A stretch of 52,646 bases of DNA from Hahella sp. HN01 (GTDB lineage: Bacteria > Pseudomonadota > Gammaproteobacteria > Pseudomonadales > Oleiphilaceae): positions 31,265 through 83,910 of the forward strand of contig NZ_JAHMIN010000029.1 of assembly GCF_018986435.1 (NCBI RefSeq), given 5' to 3'. Below the pieces are notes generated by a model. It saw only the letters and a list, made by a program, of their open reading frames with translations. It searched no databases and had not been told where the DNA came from. Numbering within the stretch: the stretch's first letter is position 1; each line of letters opens with the position of its first letter. The translations under genes were made by a program, and so were the position numbers. Shown one piece after another: positions 35,772 to 44,575 of the stretch.

Positions 35772-37204
35772 TAGAATTTAACCGGCGCAGGACCAAGAAA
35801 ACGGCTTTCGGAATCGATCTTCACGGAGGTGTCGTCAATCGCCTGCGCTTTAAACACGATATCATGACTACGCTCTGTCAGCGCGCTGGGTTTAGCCTCA
35901 ACCGCCATCGGGATGGAGCGTATTTCCGATGGCTCCAGCGTGAATTCGCTCTTGCCGGAGATGCTGATGCCATCCATGCCTTCCACAGTGATGACAAAGG
36001 TGCGCACCTGGTCGGACATATTCATCAGCTGCAGGGTATAGGCGTTTTCGATATAGCCTCTTGCGTTGGTCTGGAACAGGGCTCCCCGGTCGCGAATGAC
36101 ATCCAGCTCAACGGGCAGACGCGTCCCCAGTTTGAATGCAAAGGCAGACATCATGATCACCAGGGCCAGACCATAGCCGATGGTGCGCGGACGCAGCAGT
36201 TTGGAGTCTTTGCCTTCCAGCTTCTGCTCCGTGGTGTAGCTGATCAACCCTTTCGGGTATTCCATTTTCTCCATGACCGAGTCACAGGCGTCTATACAGA
36301 GCGCGCAGCCTATGCACTCGTACTGCAGGCCATCGCGTATATCGATACCGGTCGGGCAGACCTGTACGCACATACCGCAGTCTACGCAATCCCCCAGTCC
36401 GACCTCTTTGGGATCGGCGGAGCGCTTGCGGCTGCCTCTGGGTTCGCCGCGGTTAAGATCATAGGACACCACCAGGGTATCTCGATCGAACATAACTGAC
36501 TGGAAACGGGCGTAAGGACACATGTACAGACAAACCTGCTCGCGCATCCAGCCCGCGTTGATGTAAGTGGCCAGAGTAAAGAATGCGATCCAGAAATACG
36601 CCCAGCCGGAGCTGATATCCAAGGTGAAGAAGTCAGGGACCAATTCGCGGACAGGGTAGAAATACCCTACGAAAGTCAGGCCGGTGGCGAAGGCCACGAA
36701 CAGCCAAGAGGCATGTTTGGCCGCCTTTTTCAGCGCCTTTTGTTTGTTCATAGAGGCCTGATCCAGCTTCATGCGCTGGTTTCGGCTGCCTTCAATGCGC
36801 TCTTCCAGCCACATGAAGATGAACGTCCAGACGGTCTGCGGGCAGGTGTAACCGCACCAGACCCGGCCAAACAGGGTGGTGATAAAGAAGAGTCCGAAGG
36901 CGCAGATAATCAATAGCCAGGACAGCAGCACAAAGTCCTGCGGCCAGAATGTGGCGCCGAAGATGTGAAACTTGCGGTTTGGCAAATCGAACAGCACCAG
37001 TTGCTGTCCGTCGACGCTGATCCAGCAGAACAGGAAATACATTCCCATCAGGAACCAGAGCGAGAAGGAGCGGACTTTCTGGAAGACGCCAGTAATTTCC
37101 TTGACGTAAATCTTCTTGCGGGCTTCGTAAAGCTCGACCGTTTTGACTTTCGCCGTGGTGGCGTCTTGCGGGTCGATATTTTGGACCGGGATCTTATTAC
37201 TCAT
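35771..37204 (-). CDS. ccoG: cbb3 oxidase accessory protein CcoG
   Basis: A 477-residue membrane ferredoxin-like protein; CcoG is reported to act in copper reduction for CcoN maturation. It has about five membrane helices, the polyferredoxin motif CGYTCPQTVW, two 4Fe-4S sites in CVDCGMCVQVCPTGIDIRDG and CIGCALCIDACD, and a C-terminal immunoglobulin-like FixG domain (about 370-475). ATG 37204, with GGACAG upstream, is preferred to an in-frame TTG at 37216. About 110 bp containing a strong hairpin separate it from ccoP. Confidence 0.94.
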   Translation of the reverse strand: MSNKIPVQNIDPQDATTAKVKTVELYEARKKIYVKEITGVFQKVRSFSLWFLMGMYFLFCWISVDGQQLVLFDLPNRKFHIFGATFWPQDFVLLSWLLIICAFGLFFITTLFGRVWCGYTCPQTVWTFIFMWLEERIEGSRNQRMKLDQASMNKQKALKKAAKHASWLFVAFATGLTFVGYFYPVRELVPDFFTLDISSGWAYFWIAFFTLATYINAGWMREQVCLYMCPYARFQSVMFDRDTLVVSYDLNRGEPRGSRKRSADPKEVGLGDCVDCGMCVQVCPTGIDIRDGLQYECIGCALCIDACDSVMEKMEYPKGLISYTTEQKLEGKDSKLLRPRTIGYGLALVIMMSAFAFKLGTRLPVELDVIRDRGALFQTNARGYIENAYTLQLMNMSDQVRTFVITVEGMDGISISGKSEFTLEPSEIRSIPMAVEAKPSALTERSHDIVFKAQAIDDTSVKIDSESRFLGPAPVKF

Positions 37205-37275
37205 GATGCTGTCCAAGGTTTAATCACTTTAGCTTTGTCCAAACAGCGAATGACCAAAGCTAAGGAGACTAAGCC

Positions 37276-37303
37276 GCCGGAGCCCCGCTAAGCGGGCTCC
37301 GGC
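37276..37303 (-). terminator. Strong hairpin between ccoP and ccoG
   Basis: The arms (37276-37289 and 37291-37303) form a GC-rich stem of 13 bp with one bulged C and almost no loop. No T run follows on the minus strand, so it is probably not a complete terminator. It could partially terminate transcription, or protect the 3' end of ccoNOQP mRNA, so that the structural genes are made in excess over the assembly genes. Confidence 0.5.
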
Positions 37304-37313
37304 ATCGCAATGC

Positions 37314-38207
37314 TTAGCGATGAGACAAAGAGTAGATGTATGCAGCCAGCAGGTGAATACGCTCTTCACCCAGCTTGTCCTTGAAGGATGGCATAACGCC
37401 GCCGCGGCCGTTGCGGACTGTCGCCTCAACGATCGCTTGAGTGCCGCCGTACAGCCAGATGCCGTCAGTCAGGTTGGGCGCGCCCATGTCATGGCTGCCT
37501 TTACCGTCTTTGCCGTGGCAAACGAAGCAGTTGGCGGCGAATATCTCAGCGCCTTTCGCAGCCATGGCTTCGTCAACGCCTTCCTGGTTGCTCAAAGAGC
37601 GAACGTAGTTGGCGACTTGTTTAACGCCTTCTTCGCCGATCTCGTCCTTCCAGGCGCGCATGGCGGAGCCGTTACGACCGCCAGTGATGGTCTCTTTGAT
37701 CTTCTCTGGGGAGCCGCCATACAACCAGTCATTGTCAGTCAGGTTGGGGAAGCCGGTAGCGCCGTGAGCGGTGCTGCCGTGGCAGACTGCGCAGTTGTTG
37801 GCGAACAGACGCTGGCCGATTTTCATGGCGTTGTCGTCTTTAGCCAGTTCCTCGATTGGTGTAGCCGCCAACTTGGCGAAAATCGGGGCGTAGGTTTCTT
37901 CCGCCTTTTTAACTTCCGCTTCCCATTGGTTTGCGGAAGTCCAGCCGAAAAGGCCTTTGTAACTTCCCAGTCCAGGATAAACAACCAAATAACCCAGTCC
38001 GAAGACAATGGTTCCCATGAACAGAACCAACCACCAGCGGGGCAGGGGATTGTCATACTCTTCGATGCCGTCGAACGAGTGCCCCATGGTCTGCTCGGTT
38101 TCGGTATCGAACTTCTGGCTTTTGCGGGTGACCCACAGCAACCAGGCGCAACCAAATATTGATCCCAGGACGATAAAAGATATCCATCCGGTCCAGAAAC
38201 TAGTCAT
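37314..38207 (-). CDS. ccoP: cbb3 cytochrome oxidase di-haem subunit CcoP
   Basis: CcoP (297 residues) feeds electrons from soluble cytochrome c to CcoO. Two membrane helices (about 5-28 and 55-80) are followed by two cytochrome c domains with haem-attachment motifs CAVCH (about 143) and CFVCH (about 225). YDNPLPRWWLVLF is the typical CcoP transmembrane signature. ATG 38207 with GGAG nine bases upstream is preferred over upstream in-frame codons inside ccoQ. It overlaps ccoQ by 8 bp. Methionine ligands are likely in SAMRAW and VMPSF. Confidence 0.95.
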   Translation of the reverse strand: MTSFWTGWISFIVLGSIFGCAWLLWVTRKSQKFDTETEQTMGHSFDGIEEYDNPLPRWWLVLFMGTIVFGLGYLVVYPGLGSYKGLFGWTSANQWEAEVKKAEETYAPIFAKLAATPIEELAKDDNAMKIGQRLFANNCAVCHGSTAHGATGFPNLTDNDWLYGGSPEKIKETITGGRNGSAMRAWKDEIGEEGVKQVANYVRSLSNQEGVDEAMAAKGAEIFAANCFVCHGKDGKGSHDMGAPNLTDGIWLYGGTQAIVEATVRNGRGGVMPSFKDKLGEERIHLLAAYIYSLSHR

Positions 38208-38385
38208 GTTTTTTAGTCTCCGCTTCGCGTACTGACTTAGCGTCCGCTTCGTCATCTTCAAAGGGTAGGTTCGCAGCTTCATCAAACGTTTTCTTTTGTT
38301 TGGAGCTGAATGCCCATACCACTAAGGCGATGAACGCCGCCATGATGAACAGGGTGGCTAACCCGCGGACAGTATTAATATCCAT
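38200..38385 (-). CDS. ccoQ: cbb3 oxidase subunit CcoQ
   Basis: A 61-residue single-helix subunit (hydrophobic about 7-27, then WAFSSKQKKTFDEAANLPFEDDE). The KKTFDEAANLPFEDD block is the CcoQ signature. It stabilises the oxidase. It lies between ccoO (5-bp gap) and ccoP (8-bp overlap). Confidence 0.93.
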   Translation of the reverse strand: MDINTVRGLATLFIMAAFIALVVWAFSSKQKKTFDEAANLPFEDDEADAKSVREAETKKHD

Positions 38386-38390
38386 TGAAC

Positions 38391-38993
38391 TTACCGTTTG
38401 ATTGCCGTGCCCAGTTGCTGCAGGTAAGCAACCAGGGCTTCAATCTCATACTTGCCTTCAACCATTTCCGCTGCGCCTTCGATGTCCTCTTTGGTATAAG
38501 GTACGCCGACTTTGCTGAGAGCGTTCAGTTTGGCTGCAGTTTTCGATGGGTCCACCTTAGTGGTGAACAGCCATGGGAAAGCAGGCATGTTGGATTCCGG
38601 AACCACTTCGCGAGGGTTGAACAGGTGAGCCCGATGCCAGGCGTCACTGTATTTCGTTCCTACGCGGGCCAGATCCGGACCAGTACGCTTGGAGCCCCAC
38701 AGGAATGGGTGCTCATAAACGGATTCGCCGGCGACAGAGTAATGGCCGTAGCGCTCTGTTTCTGCGCGGAACGGACGCACCATCTGCGTATGGCATACTG
38801 TGCAGCCTTCGCGGATGTATATGTCGCGTCCTTCCAATTGCAGGGCGTTGAGCGGCTTAAGACCTTCAACCGGGGTCGTGACTTCTTTGGTAAAGAACAA
38901 AGGTACGACTTCAACGAGTACACCGAAGCTGATTGCGATCACGATCAGAGGGATCATCAAGCCAAGGTTTTTCTCGACGACTTCATGATTCAT
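38391..38993 (-). CDS. ccoO: cbb3 cytochrome oxidase mono-haem subunit CcoO
   Basis: A 200-residue membrane-anchored cytochrome c. An N-terminal helix (about 9-30) precedes the haem-binding [12 protein letters not shown] (about 59-70), [10 protein letters not shown], and the C-terminal block [15 protein letters not shown] that supplies the axial Met. It takes electrons from CcoP and passes them to CcoN. It starts 19 bp after ccoN. Confidence 0.95.
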   Translation of the reverse strand: MNHEVVEKNLGLMIPLIVIAISFGVLVEVVPLFFTKEVTTPVEGLKPLNALQLEGRDIYIREGCTVCHTQMVRPFRAETERYGHYSVAGESVYEHPFLWGSKRTGPDLARVGTKYSDAWHRAHLFNPREVVPESNMPAFPWLFTTKVDPSKTAAKLNALSKVGVPYTKEDIEGAAEMVEGKYEIEALVAYLQQLGTAIKR

Positions 38994-39012
38994 CGAATTC
39001 TCTCCCTCTTAG

Positions 39013-40458
39013 TTAAACAGCGTGTGGAACAGAGTCAGCTTGCGCCAGCGCATCAATTGCTTTGGCGTCGCTTTGTCTGACGGTTTTCCAGGTGTTGTAC
39101 GCCATGACCAGCATACCGGTCAGGAATACAGCGCCGCCCAGGACGCGCACAGCGTAACCAGGGTAGCTGGCGTTCAGCGCTTGTACGAAGCTGTAGGTCA
39201 GGGTGCCGTCTTCGTTAACTGCGCGCCACATCAGACCTTGCATGATGCCGTTGACCCACATTGCAGCGATGTACAGTACGGTGCCGATTGTCGCCAGCCA
39301 GAAGTGAACGTTAACCAGCTTGACGCTGAACATTTCTTTCAGGCCGTACAGACGAGGAATCAGGTGGTAAAGCGCGCCGATGGAAATCATTGCAACCCAG
39401 CCCAGAGCGCCGGAGTGAACATGGCCGATAGTCCAGTCAGTATTGTGAGAAAGCGCGTTGACGGTCTTGATGGACATCATCGGGCCTTCGAAGGTGGACA
39501 TACCATAGAAAGACAGAGATACGACCAGGAAGCGCAGAACCGGATCGGTGCGCAGCTTATGCCATGCGCCGGACAGGGTCATCATGCCGTTGATCATACC
39601 GCCCCAGGAGGGAGCCAGCAGAATCAGAGACATAACCATACCTGCGCTTTGCGCCCAGTCAGGCAGTGCGCTGTAGTGCAAGTGGTGCGCGCCGGCCCAT
39701 ACGTAAATGCTGATCAGCGCCCAGAAGTGAACGATGGACAGACGGTAGGAGTAAACCGGACGCTCCGCCTGCTTGGGTACGAAGTAGTACATGATGCCCA
39801 GGAAGCCTGCAGTCAGGAAGAAGCCTACCGCGTTGTGGCCCCACCACCACTGCACCATCGCATCGATAGCGCCAGCATAAATGGAGTAAGACTTCATGGC
39901 GGAAACCGGGATCGCCATGCTGTTGCCGATGTGCAGAATGGCGACAGTAATAATGAATGCGCCGAAGAACCAGTTGGCGACATATATATGCTTGCTTTTA
40001 CGTTTGGCGACAGTACCAAAGAAAACAATAGCGTACGCCACCCAGACAACCGCGATCAGAATGTCGATCGGCCATTCCAGCTCAGCGTATTCTTTGGAAG
40101 TGGTGTAACCCAGAGGCAGCGTAATGGCGGCCAGGACGATGACTGCCTGCCAGCCCCAGAAGGTGAAGCTAGCCAAACCGTTGGAGAACAGAGGAGCCTG
40201 ACTGGTGCGTTGGACTACATAGTAGGAAGTTGCGAAAAGTGCGCATCCGCCGAAAGCGAAGATAACGGCGTTAGTGTGCAGTGGTCTCAAGCGACCGAAG
40301 TGGAACCATGGATAGTGAGTATTTAGCTCCGGCCAGACCAGCTGTGCTGCGATAAGCACGCCGACAGCCATGCCCACTATACCCCAAACAACTGTCATGA
40401 TGGCGAACTGACGCACCACCTTGTAGTTGTAGGTTTCGTTAGCACTTACTGTATTCAT
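39013..40458 (-). CDS. ccoN: cbb3 cytochrome oxidase catalytic subunit CcoN
   Basis: The 481-residue, 12-helix haem-copper oxidase subunit that reduces oxygen with high affinity and pumps protons. His ligands are visible in [14 protein letters not shown] (about 60), [10 protein letters not shown] (about 207), AHHLHYS (about 257) and [10 protein letters not shown] (about 345), covering haem b, haem b3 and CuB. The ccoNOQP order and the perfect Anr/FNR box upstream match the microaerobic oxidase of gammaproteobacteria. It is the first gene of the operon. Confidence 0.97.
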   Translation of the reverse strand: MNTVSANETYNYKVVRQFAIMTVVWGIVGMAVGVLIAAQLVWPELNTHYPWFHFGRLRPLHTNAVIFAFGGCALFATSYYVVQRTSQAPLFSNGLASFTFWGWQAVIVLAAITLPLGYTTSKEYAELEWPIDILIAVVWVAYAIVFFGTVAKRKSKHIYVANWFFGAFIITVAILHIGNSMAIPVSAMKSYSIYAGAIDAMVQWWWGHNAVGFFLTAGFLGIMYYFVPKQAERPVYSYRLSIVHFWALISIYVWAGAHHLHYSALPDWAQSAGMVMSLILLAPSWGGMINGMMTLSGAWHKLRTDPVLRFLVVSLSFYGMSTFEGPMMSIKTVNALSHNTDWTIGHVHSGALGWVAMISIGALYHLIPRLYGLKEMFSVKLVNVHFWLATIGTVLYIAAMWVNGIMQGLMWRAVNEDGTLTYSFVQALNASYPGYAVRVLGGAVFLTGMLVMAYNTWKTVRQSDAKAIDALAQADSVPHAV

Positions 40459-40694
40459 TAGTGACTATTCCTACCCTGAGTTGATTAATACGGCGCAAAC
40501 CTGCTGGCGAGTTCGTTATGCTTTTGCAATTTTGAGTTGTCGCCCAGTTCGAATGTCAGGCTTTCAGGATCCAGAAACCAGGGGCCTCTTTTTCCTCCCC
40601 CTCGACAGCGGGCCGAAGCATAAGAGTTGCACAATGGGGCTGTCAACTTAATATGCTTGGCCAAGTCATTATCTCCACATATTTTTTCCCCTGC

Positions 40695-40708
40695 TTGATA
40701 TGCATCAA
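40695..40708 (-). promoter_or_regulatory. Perfect Anr/FNR box upstream of ccoN
   Basis: TTGATATGCATCAA is an exact match to the TTGAT-N4-ATCAA consensus of the oxygen sensors Anr and FNR and is a full palindrome. It is 237 nt upstream of the ccoN start; a class II arrangement would give a leader of about 200 nt. The site can act in either direction, so control of the divergent hydrolase gene is also possible. Confidence 0.88.
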
Positions 40709-40902
40709 ACGCGTTATAAACCGGAGGGTGGATGCGTTAGTTCAGAAGGGAAGCGTCTGTCTTCGACTTTACTGCAAGGGAAGTCTTAGGGCATGTGAAG
40801 CAATGACCAAAGGACAGGAAATCCCTCTCACCCAATGCCTAAATAACTATTAGAAATAATAGATGATTTTTGGCTGATTTCTGGTCAATTTCAAATGGGA
40901 TG

Positions 40903-40962
40903 ACTCCTTCCTTTAATAAAGGAGGCGAGATCGTGATAATGACGGCCTTCGCGCAAAGATGA
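40903..40962 (+). promoter_or_regulatory. Hairpin masking a Shine-Dalgarno before a nine-codon frame
   Basis: AAAGGAGG (40918-40925) is a consensus ribosome-binding site, seven bases before GTG 40933, which opens a nine-codon frame (MIMTAFAQR, stop at 40960). The preceding CCTTCCTTT pairs with the site around loop AAT, so the site can be masked. The frame ends 52 nt before the hydrolase start. It may be a leader peptide or chance. Confidence 0.35.
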
Positions 40963-41014
40963 ATATTTGTTCAGATCGTAGTTTTCGCATTGGTTTTTGG
41001 TAGATGGAGGGCGT

Positions 41015-41641
41015 ATGCACTTTATGGTCGACGGTCCGGAACAGGCCGGGAAGGTTCTTTTATTTGCTCATGGCGCCGGCGCGCCGATGGACTCCGACTT
41101 CATGTCCTTTATTACACAGGAGGTCAGCGCCGGCGGCGTGAAGGTCGTGCGCTTTGAGTTTCCCTACATGCAAGAGCGTCGCGATACAGGAAAGAAGCGT
41201 CCCCCGGACCGTCAGGAGAAGTTGCTGAACTGCTTTGCGGAGGCGCTGGAGAACTGTCCTTCTGATACGGAGGTTTTTCTGGCTGGCAAGTCTATGGGAG
41301 GACGCATGGCCAGTATGCTGGCGGCGGATTCGCCGGAGGGCGATGCTCGGGTGCGGGGATGGCTGGCGTTTGGCTACCCCTTTCATCCCCCTGGTAAACC
41401 GGGAAAGCTCAGGACCGAGCACTTGATGAATATTCCGCTTCCCGGACTGGTGCTGCAGGGTGAGCGGGACCCATTTGGCGGCCGTTCTGAGAATATGGAG
41501 CAGTATTTGAACGAGCAAAGCGCCATGGTCTGGCTCCTCGACGGCAATCACGATCTGGCCCCGCGTAAGGCTTCCGGCCTGACCAAAGAGCAAAACTGGC
41601 GCACGGCTGCGCAGGCGGCGCTGGCCTTTATGCTTCGCTGA
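41015..41641 (+). CDS. Alpha/beta hydrolase of the KANL3/Tex30-like group
   Basis: A 208-residue cytoplasmic alpha/beta hydrolase. The N-terminal strand gives LLFAHGAGAPMDSDFM, an oxyanion-type motif; the nucleophile is in AGKSMGGRMASMLA (about 91-104), the acid in VLQGERDPFGG (about 145) and the His in DGNHDLAPRK (about 175). The pattern HGAGAPMDS and GKSMGGR is typical of this group, whose substrates are unknown. GGAGG five bases upstream supports ATG 41015. Confidence 0.8.
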   Translation: MHFMVDGPEQAGKVLLFAHGAGAPMDSDFMSFITQEVSAGGVKVVRFEFPYMQERRDTGKKRPPDRQEKLLNCFAEALENCPSDTEVFLAGKSMGGRMASMLAADSPEGDARVRGWLAFGYPFHPPGKPGKLRTEHLMNIPLPGLVLQGERDPFGGRSENMEQYLNEQSAMVWLLDGNHDLAPRKASGLTKEQNWRTAAQAALAFMLR

Positions 41642-41731
41642 TTTGCCCGGGGCGATAGGATCGACGACAATAGCGGCCTTTACCCAGCCGCGCATTGGCG
41701 CGTCGATGAATTGATGATTGGAAACGCCCGG

Positions 41732-42883
41732 ATGTCGCAAAAATACCCTACCAGTTCTTCCCGTAAACGTTCCCCTTTAAGCTCCGGCAAATACTCCGCC
41801 ATCGGATTGCTCGCCTACTGCCGGCCTGGATTTGAAGCGGAGTGCGCCCAGGAGCTGCAAAATATCGCTTCGCTGCAGTTTGTATACGGTTACTCGAAAA
41901 TAGAAAAGGGATCGGGCGTTGTATTCTGGCGCTGCTCCCAAGGCAACGCGCTGGATGTATATAAAGAGATAGAGGTGAGTCGCTGTATTTTTGCGCGGCA
42001 GGTGTTTTGCGCGTTGCATGACCTCGAAATTGAAGACCCTAAGGACCGTGTCTCGCCAGTGGTCGAAGCGCTGCGCGCCGGCGGCGCATTTGGGTTCCTG
42101 CATATTGAAACGCCGCTGGAAGATGAAGCGGGTTCTCTGCAGAAACTGGCCAAGAAGCTGACGGCGCCGATGAGCGCGGCGCTGCGCAACGCAGGCGTAT
42201 TGAGCAAGGCCAAGTCGGATGAACTCCCCCAGTTGCATCTGGTATGCCTGTCTGGGCAACACATCATCGCCGCCTTGGCGATTTATCCCAACAGCAGCGC
42301 TTTGCCGCTGGGCATTCCCCGTCTGCGGTTTCGCAATGAGGCGCCGAGCCGCTCCGCTTTGAAAATAGAAGAAGCGTTTCTGACCATGTTGACCCCTGCG
42401 GAGCGTGAGTTCGTATTGAAGCGCGGGCAGCGGGGCGTGGATCTGGGCGCGGCGCCAGGCGGTTGGACCTGGTATATGGTGTCCCAGGGCGTGAAGATGA
42501 CGGCGGTCGATCATGGCTCCTTGCAGCAAGAGCTTCTGGAAGATCCGGCGGTGACTTACGTCAGCGATGATGGATATGTCTATAAGCCGCAGAAAAAAGT
42601 CGATTGGGTCGTATGCGATATCGTGGATAAGCCGAAACGGACAATGGAGCGAATGGCGGACTGGCTGTGTTATGACTGGACCACCTATGCGCTGTTTAAT
42701 CTCAAACTGCCGATGAAAACGCGCATGGATGAAGTGGAAGCCTGTCTGCAACGCTTGCAGGAACGCCTTCTCGGCGCTGACATTGAGTCGGAAGTGCGCG
42801 TGAAACAGTTATACCATGATCGCGAAGAAGTCACTGTATTGGCGCTCACAGGGCATTTTCTGACTGCTTTCCAGAAGCATTAA
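41732..42883 (+). CDS. rlmM: 23S rRNA 2'-O-ribose C2498 methyltransferase
   Basis: RlmM methylates the ribose of C2498 in 23S rRNA. A THUMP domain (about 25-180) contains YCRPGFEAECAQEL and IFARQVF. The SAM-dependent Rossmann domain has GIPRLRFRNEAPSRSALKIEEAF, VDLGAAPGGWTWYMV (about 231-245) and the KDKE residues including VVCDIVDKP and FNLKLPMKTR; the end LYHDREEVTV matches E. coli RlmM. At 383 residues it has an N-terminal extension rich in Ser/Arg/Lys relative to E. coli (366). The start is uncertain between ATG 41714 and 41732. Confidence 0.93.
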   Translation: MSQKYPTSSSRKRSPLSSGKYSAIGLLAYCRPGFEAECAQELQNIASLQFVYGYSKIEKGSGVVFWRCSQGNALDVYKEIEVSRCIFARQVFCALHDLEIEDPKDRVSPVVEALRAGGAFGFLHIETPLEDEAGSLQKLAKKLTAPMSAALRNAGVLSKAKSDELPQLHLVCLSGQHIIAALAIYPNSSALPLGIPRLRFRNEAPSRSALKIEEAFLTMLTPAEREFVLKRGQRGVDLGAAPGGWTWYMVSQGVKMTAVDHGSLQQELLEDPAVTYVSDDGYVYKPQKKVDWVVCDIVDKPKRTMERMADWLCYDWTTYALFNLKLPMKTRMDEVEACLQRLQERLLGADIESEVRVKQLYHDREEVTVLALTGHFLTAFQKH

Positions 42884-42907
42884 CGCGTTACCCGCGAAGA
42901 CCTAAAT

Positions 42908-42942
42908 CAGAGGCATTCGGGGCATAAGGCCCTGAGTCTCTG
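42908..42942. terminator. Possible terminator hairpin between convergent genes
   Basis: CAGAG pairs with CTCTG, and inside it TCGGGGC pairs with GCCCTGA (one G-T pair). The element lies between the convergent rlmM and ABM-domain genes, where a shared terminator is expected. No T run follows, so the call is weak. Confidence 0.35.
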
Positions 42943-42970
42943 GTTGTTGCTCAGCAGACTTCTTCTTCCT

Positions 42971-43255
42971 TTAAGAGTGTTCCAGGATGGTGACTTTTTC
43001 TTCCCTGTCCATCATCGGGATCAACTCCGCCATCAGCGCTTTACGTTCATCCGATGTCTGCCAGGACTGCCAGTCCTGCACGGAGCGCCAGGTCGACCAG
43101 ATTACCCGGTCGTTGGGTTCGTTGGCGTTACGCAGGGATTCGCCAGATAAAAATCCAGGCGCCTGCACGGCCGCTTGCAGGATCTTTTTCGCGGTGTATT
43201 CGTAATTGGTTTCCAGGGTCTTGGCGATATGGCGTTCGATCAGCACGCGGATCAT
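42971..43255 (-). CDS. ABM-domain (antibiotic biosynthesis monooxygenase type) protein
   Basis: A 94-residue ferredoxin-like-fold protein of the ABM group. The pattern RVLIERHIAKTLETNYEYTAKKIL, APGFLSGESLRN, DRVIWSTWRSVQDWQSWQTSDER and MMDREEKVTILE is standard for these small dimeric proteins, some of which are monooxygenases and some haem-degrading or of unknown role. No substrate can be proposed. It is divergent from tusA and convergent with rlmM. Confidence 0.8.
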   Translation of the reverse strand: MIRVLIERHIAKTLETNYEYTAKKILQAAVQAPGFLSGESLRNANEPNDRVIWSTWRSVQDWQSWQTSDERKALMAELIPMMDREEKVTILEHS

Positions 43256-43375
43256 GTAGCTACCCTCCGGTTTAGCAGCGCTTGTTTGTTATGAGTATAA
43301 CAAGCAATCCCATGCAATTGAGGTCGATGCGGCGTTGAAGGTGTATAATCGCCGCCACGAAATGGAGAGGTTGCA

Positions 43376-43639
43376 ATGAACGACAGCAAGAACGAAAACG
43401 TAGATTACTCGATCGACAGCGTCATGGATGTGTGTGGTCTGTTTTGTCCCGAGCCGGTCATGATGCTGCACAACCGCATCAATGACGTGGAAGTGGGGTG
43501 CGTTATCGAAGTATTGGCGACAGATCCCTCCACCCAGAGAGATATCCCCAAGTTTTGTCAGTTCCTGGGGCACGAATTGCTGGCTTTAGGTGAGCGGGAC
43601 AAACAGTTTTTTTATCACATCCGTAAAGTTGGCGGCTGA
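43376..43639 (+). CDS. tusA: Sulfur carrier protein TusA
   Basis: TusA carries persulfide sulfur from cysteine desulfurase, in E. coli to the TusBCD relay for 2-thiouridine at tRNA position 34. The 87-residue protein has the catalytic CPEPVMMLH (about 24-32; Cys in the C-P-x-P motif) preceded by DVCGLF, and EVLATDPSTQRDIPKFCQFLGHELL. It has a second Cys (position 20) before the catalytic one. It is encoded beside rlmM and dsbD but in its own unit. Confidence 0.92.
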   Translation: MNDSKNENVDYSIDSVMDVCGLFCPEPVMMLHNRINDVEVGCVIEVLATDPSTQRDIPKFCQFLGHELLALGERDKQFFYHIRKVGG

Positions 43640-43643
43640 AGCG

Positions 43644-44531
43644 TCAGTCTTTGGCGGTCGCAATCACCGGTTTTCTGGGGCGACTATAGAAGAAGGTCAG
43701 CGCGCCAGCCAGGACAATCAGGCCGCTTCCGATCCAGAGTTCCAGATAAATTTCCTCACTCCAGATTAACCATCCCAACAGGCCTGCAATCGGCAGCGAC
43801 GCATAGCTGTACAGGCCTATTTTGCCCGGCGACGCCAGTGTATAGGCGTGAGTGGTTGATAACTGACCGATTGTCGCCAGTATGGCGAATAGAAACAGCC
43901 AAAGCAGGGTGACCGGCTCCAGCGCCCGCCAGTACCAGAGCATGGGAATGCAGGACAGTAGCGTGCTGAACAGGTTGAAATAGAAAACAATACGGACGCT
44001 GGGTTCGGTAGCGCCTAAGCGACCGATGACCACTTTGGCTCCGGCGGCGAACAGAGCTCCGCACAATCCTGTGAGAATGGCGAGTTTCCCCGCGGCGGCA
44101 AGGCTGTCTGGTTGCAGGATAATCAGGACGCCAAGGAACCCCAATCCCAGAGAAAACGCCAAAACCGGCGTTGGACGCTCGCGTAGCCAGATCCAGGCGA
44201 TGACTGGAATAAATAGCGGCAGCATCAGTTTCAGCATGGTGGCTTCCGCCAAACGAATGGACGCGAAGGTGTAAATCAGACAGGAAAAGGCGGCGACGCC
44301 AAGGGCGGCGCGGAGAAAATGAAGCGGCAATCGCTCGGTTTTGAAAGCGCTATGTCCAGAACGGAGCAGCAGGGGAGTCAGAAACGCCAGACCGAAGAGA
44401 TTGCGGAAAAACACCATCTGCCAGACATGGGCTTCCAGGCTGATATGTTTCACCACCATGCCGGTAAGCACGAAAAAGCATTCGCCGAGAATGATGAACG
44501 CCACTCCCCGCAGAAAACGATCTTGCGGCAT
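43644..44531 (-). CDS. EamA/DMT-family transporter
   Basis: A 295-residue inner-membrane protein with ten predicted helices in two EamA repeats (about 7-140 and 150-285). Typical features are EATMLKLMLPLFIPVIAWIWLRERP at the end of repeat 1 and ASLPIAGLLGWLIWSEEIYLELWIGSGLIVLAG at the end of repeat 2. Substrates of this family range from amino acids to metabolites and cannot be inferred here. It ends 4 bp after the convergent tusA stop. Confidence 0.88.
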   Translation of the reverse strand: MPQDRFLRGVAFIILGECFFVLTGMVVKHISLEAHVWQMVFFRNLFGLAFLTPLLLRSGHSAFKTERLPLHFLRAALGVAAFSCLIYTFASIRLAEATMLKLMLPLFIPVIAWIWLRERPTPVLAFSLGLGFLGVLIILQPDSLAAAGKLAILTGLCGALFAAGAKVVIGRLGATEPSVRIVFYFNLFSTLLSCIPMLWYWRALEPVTLLWLFLFAILATIGQLSTTHAYTLASPGKIGLYSYASLPIAGLLGWLIWSEEIYLELWIGSGLIVLAGALTFFYSRPRKPVIATAKD

Positions 44532-44575
44532 GCGCTGACAACCCTTGAAGATGGATGATTGCGACGCCGGGCAGT

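Larger units (their letters stand above)
40459..41014. other. Divergent regulatory region between ccoN and a hydrolase gene
   Basis: This 556-bp region has no sizeable gene. It holds the perfect Anr/FNR box (40695-40708) and, further right, a hairpin that masks a consensus ribosome-binding site before a nine-codon frame (40903-40962). Short frames elsewhere in the gap lack recognisable protein features. Confidence 0.5.

Noticed and set aside
39022-40326. Long plus-strand open frame opposite ccoN
   Set aside because: Antisense of a strongly conserved gene; the translation is low-complexity in Gln, His, Asp and Asn and resembles no protein.
40653-40853. 66-codon plus-strand frame across the Anr box
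   Set aside because: It overlaps the perfect regulatory site, has no good ribosome-binding site and shows no protein-like features.
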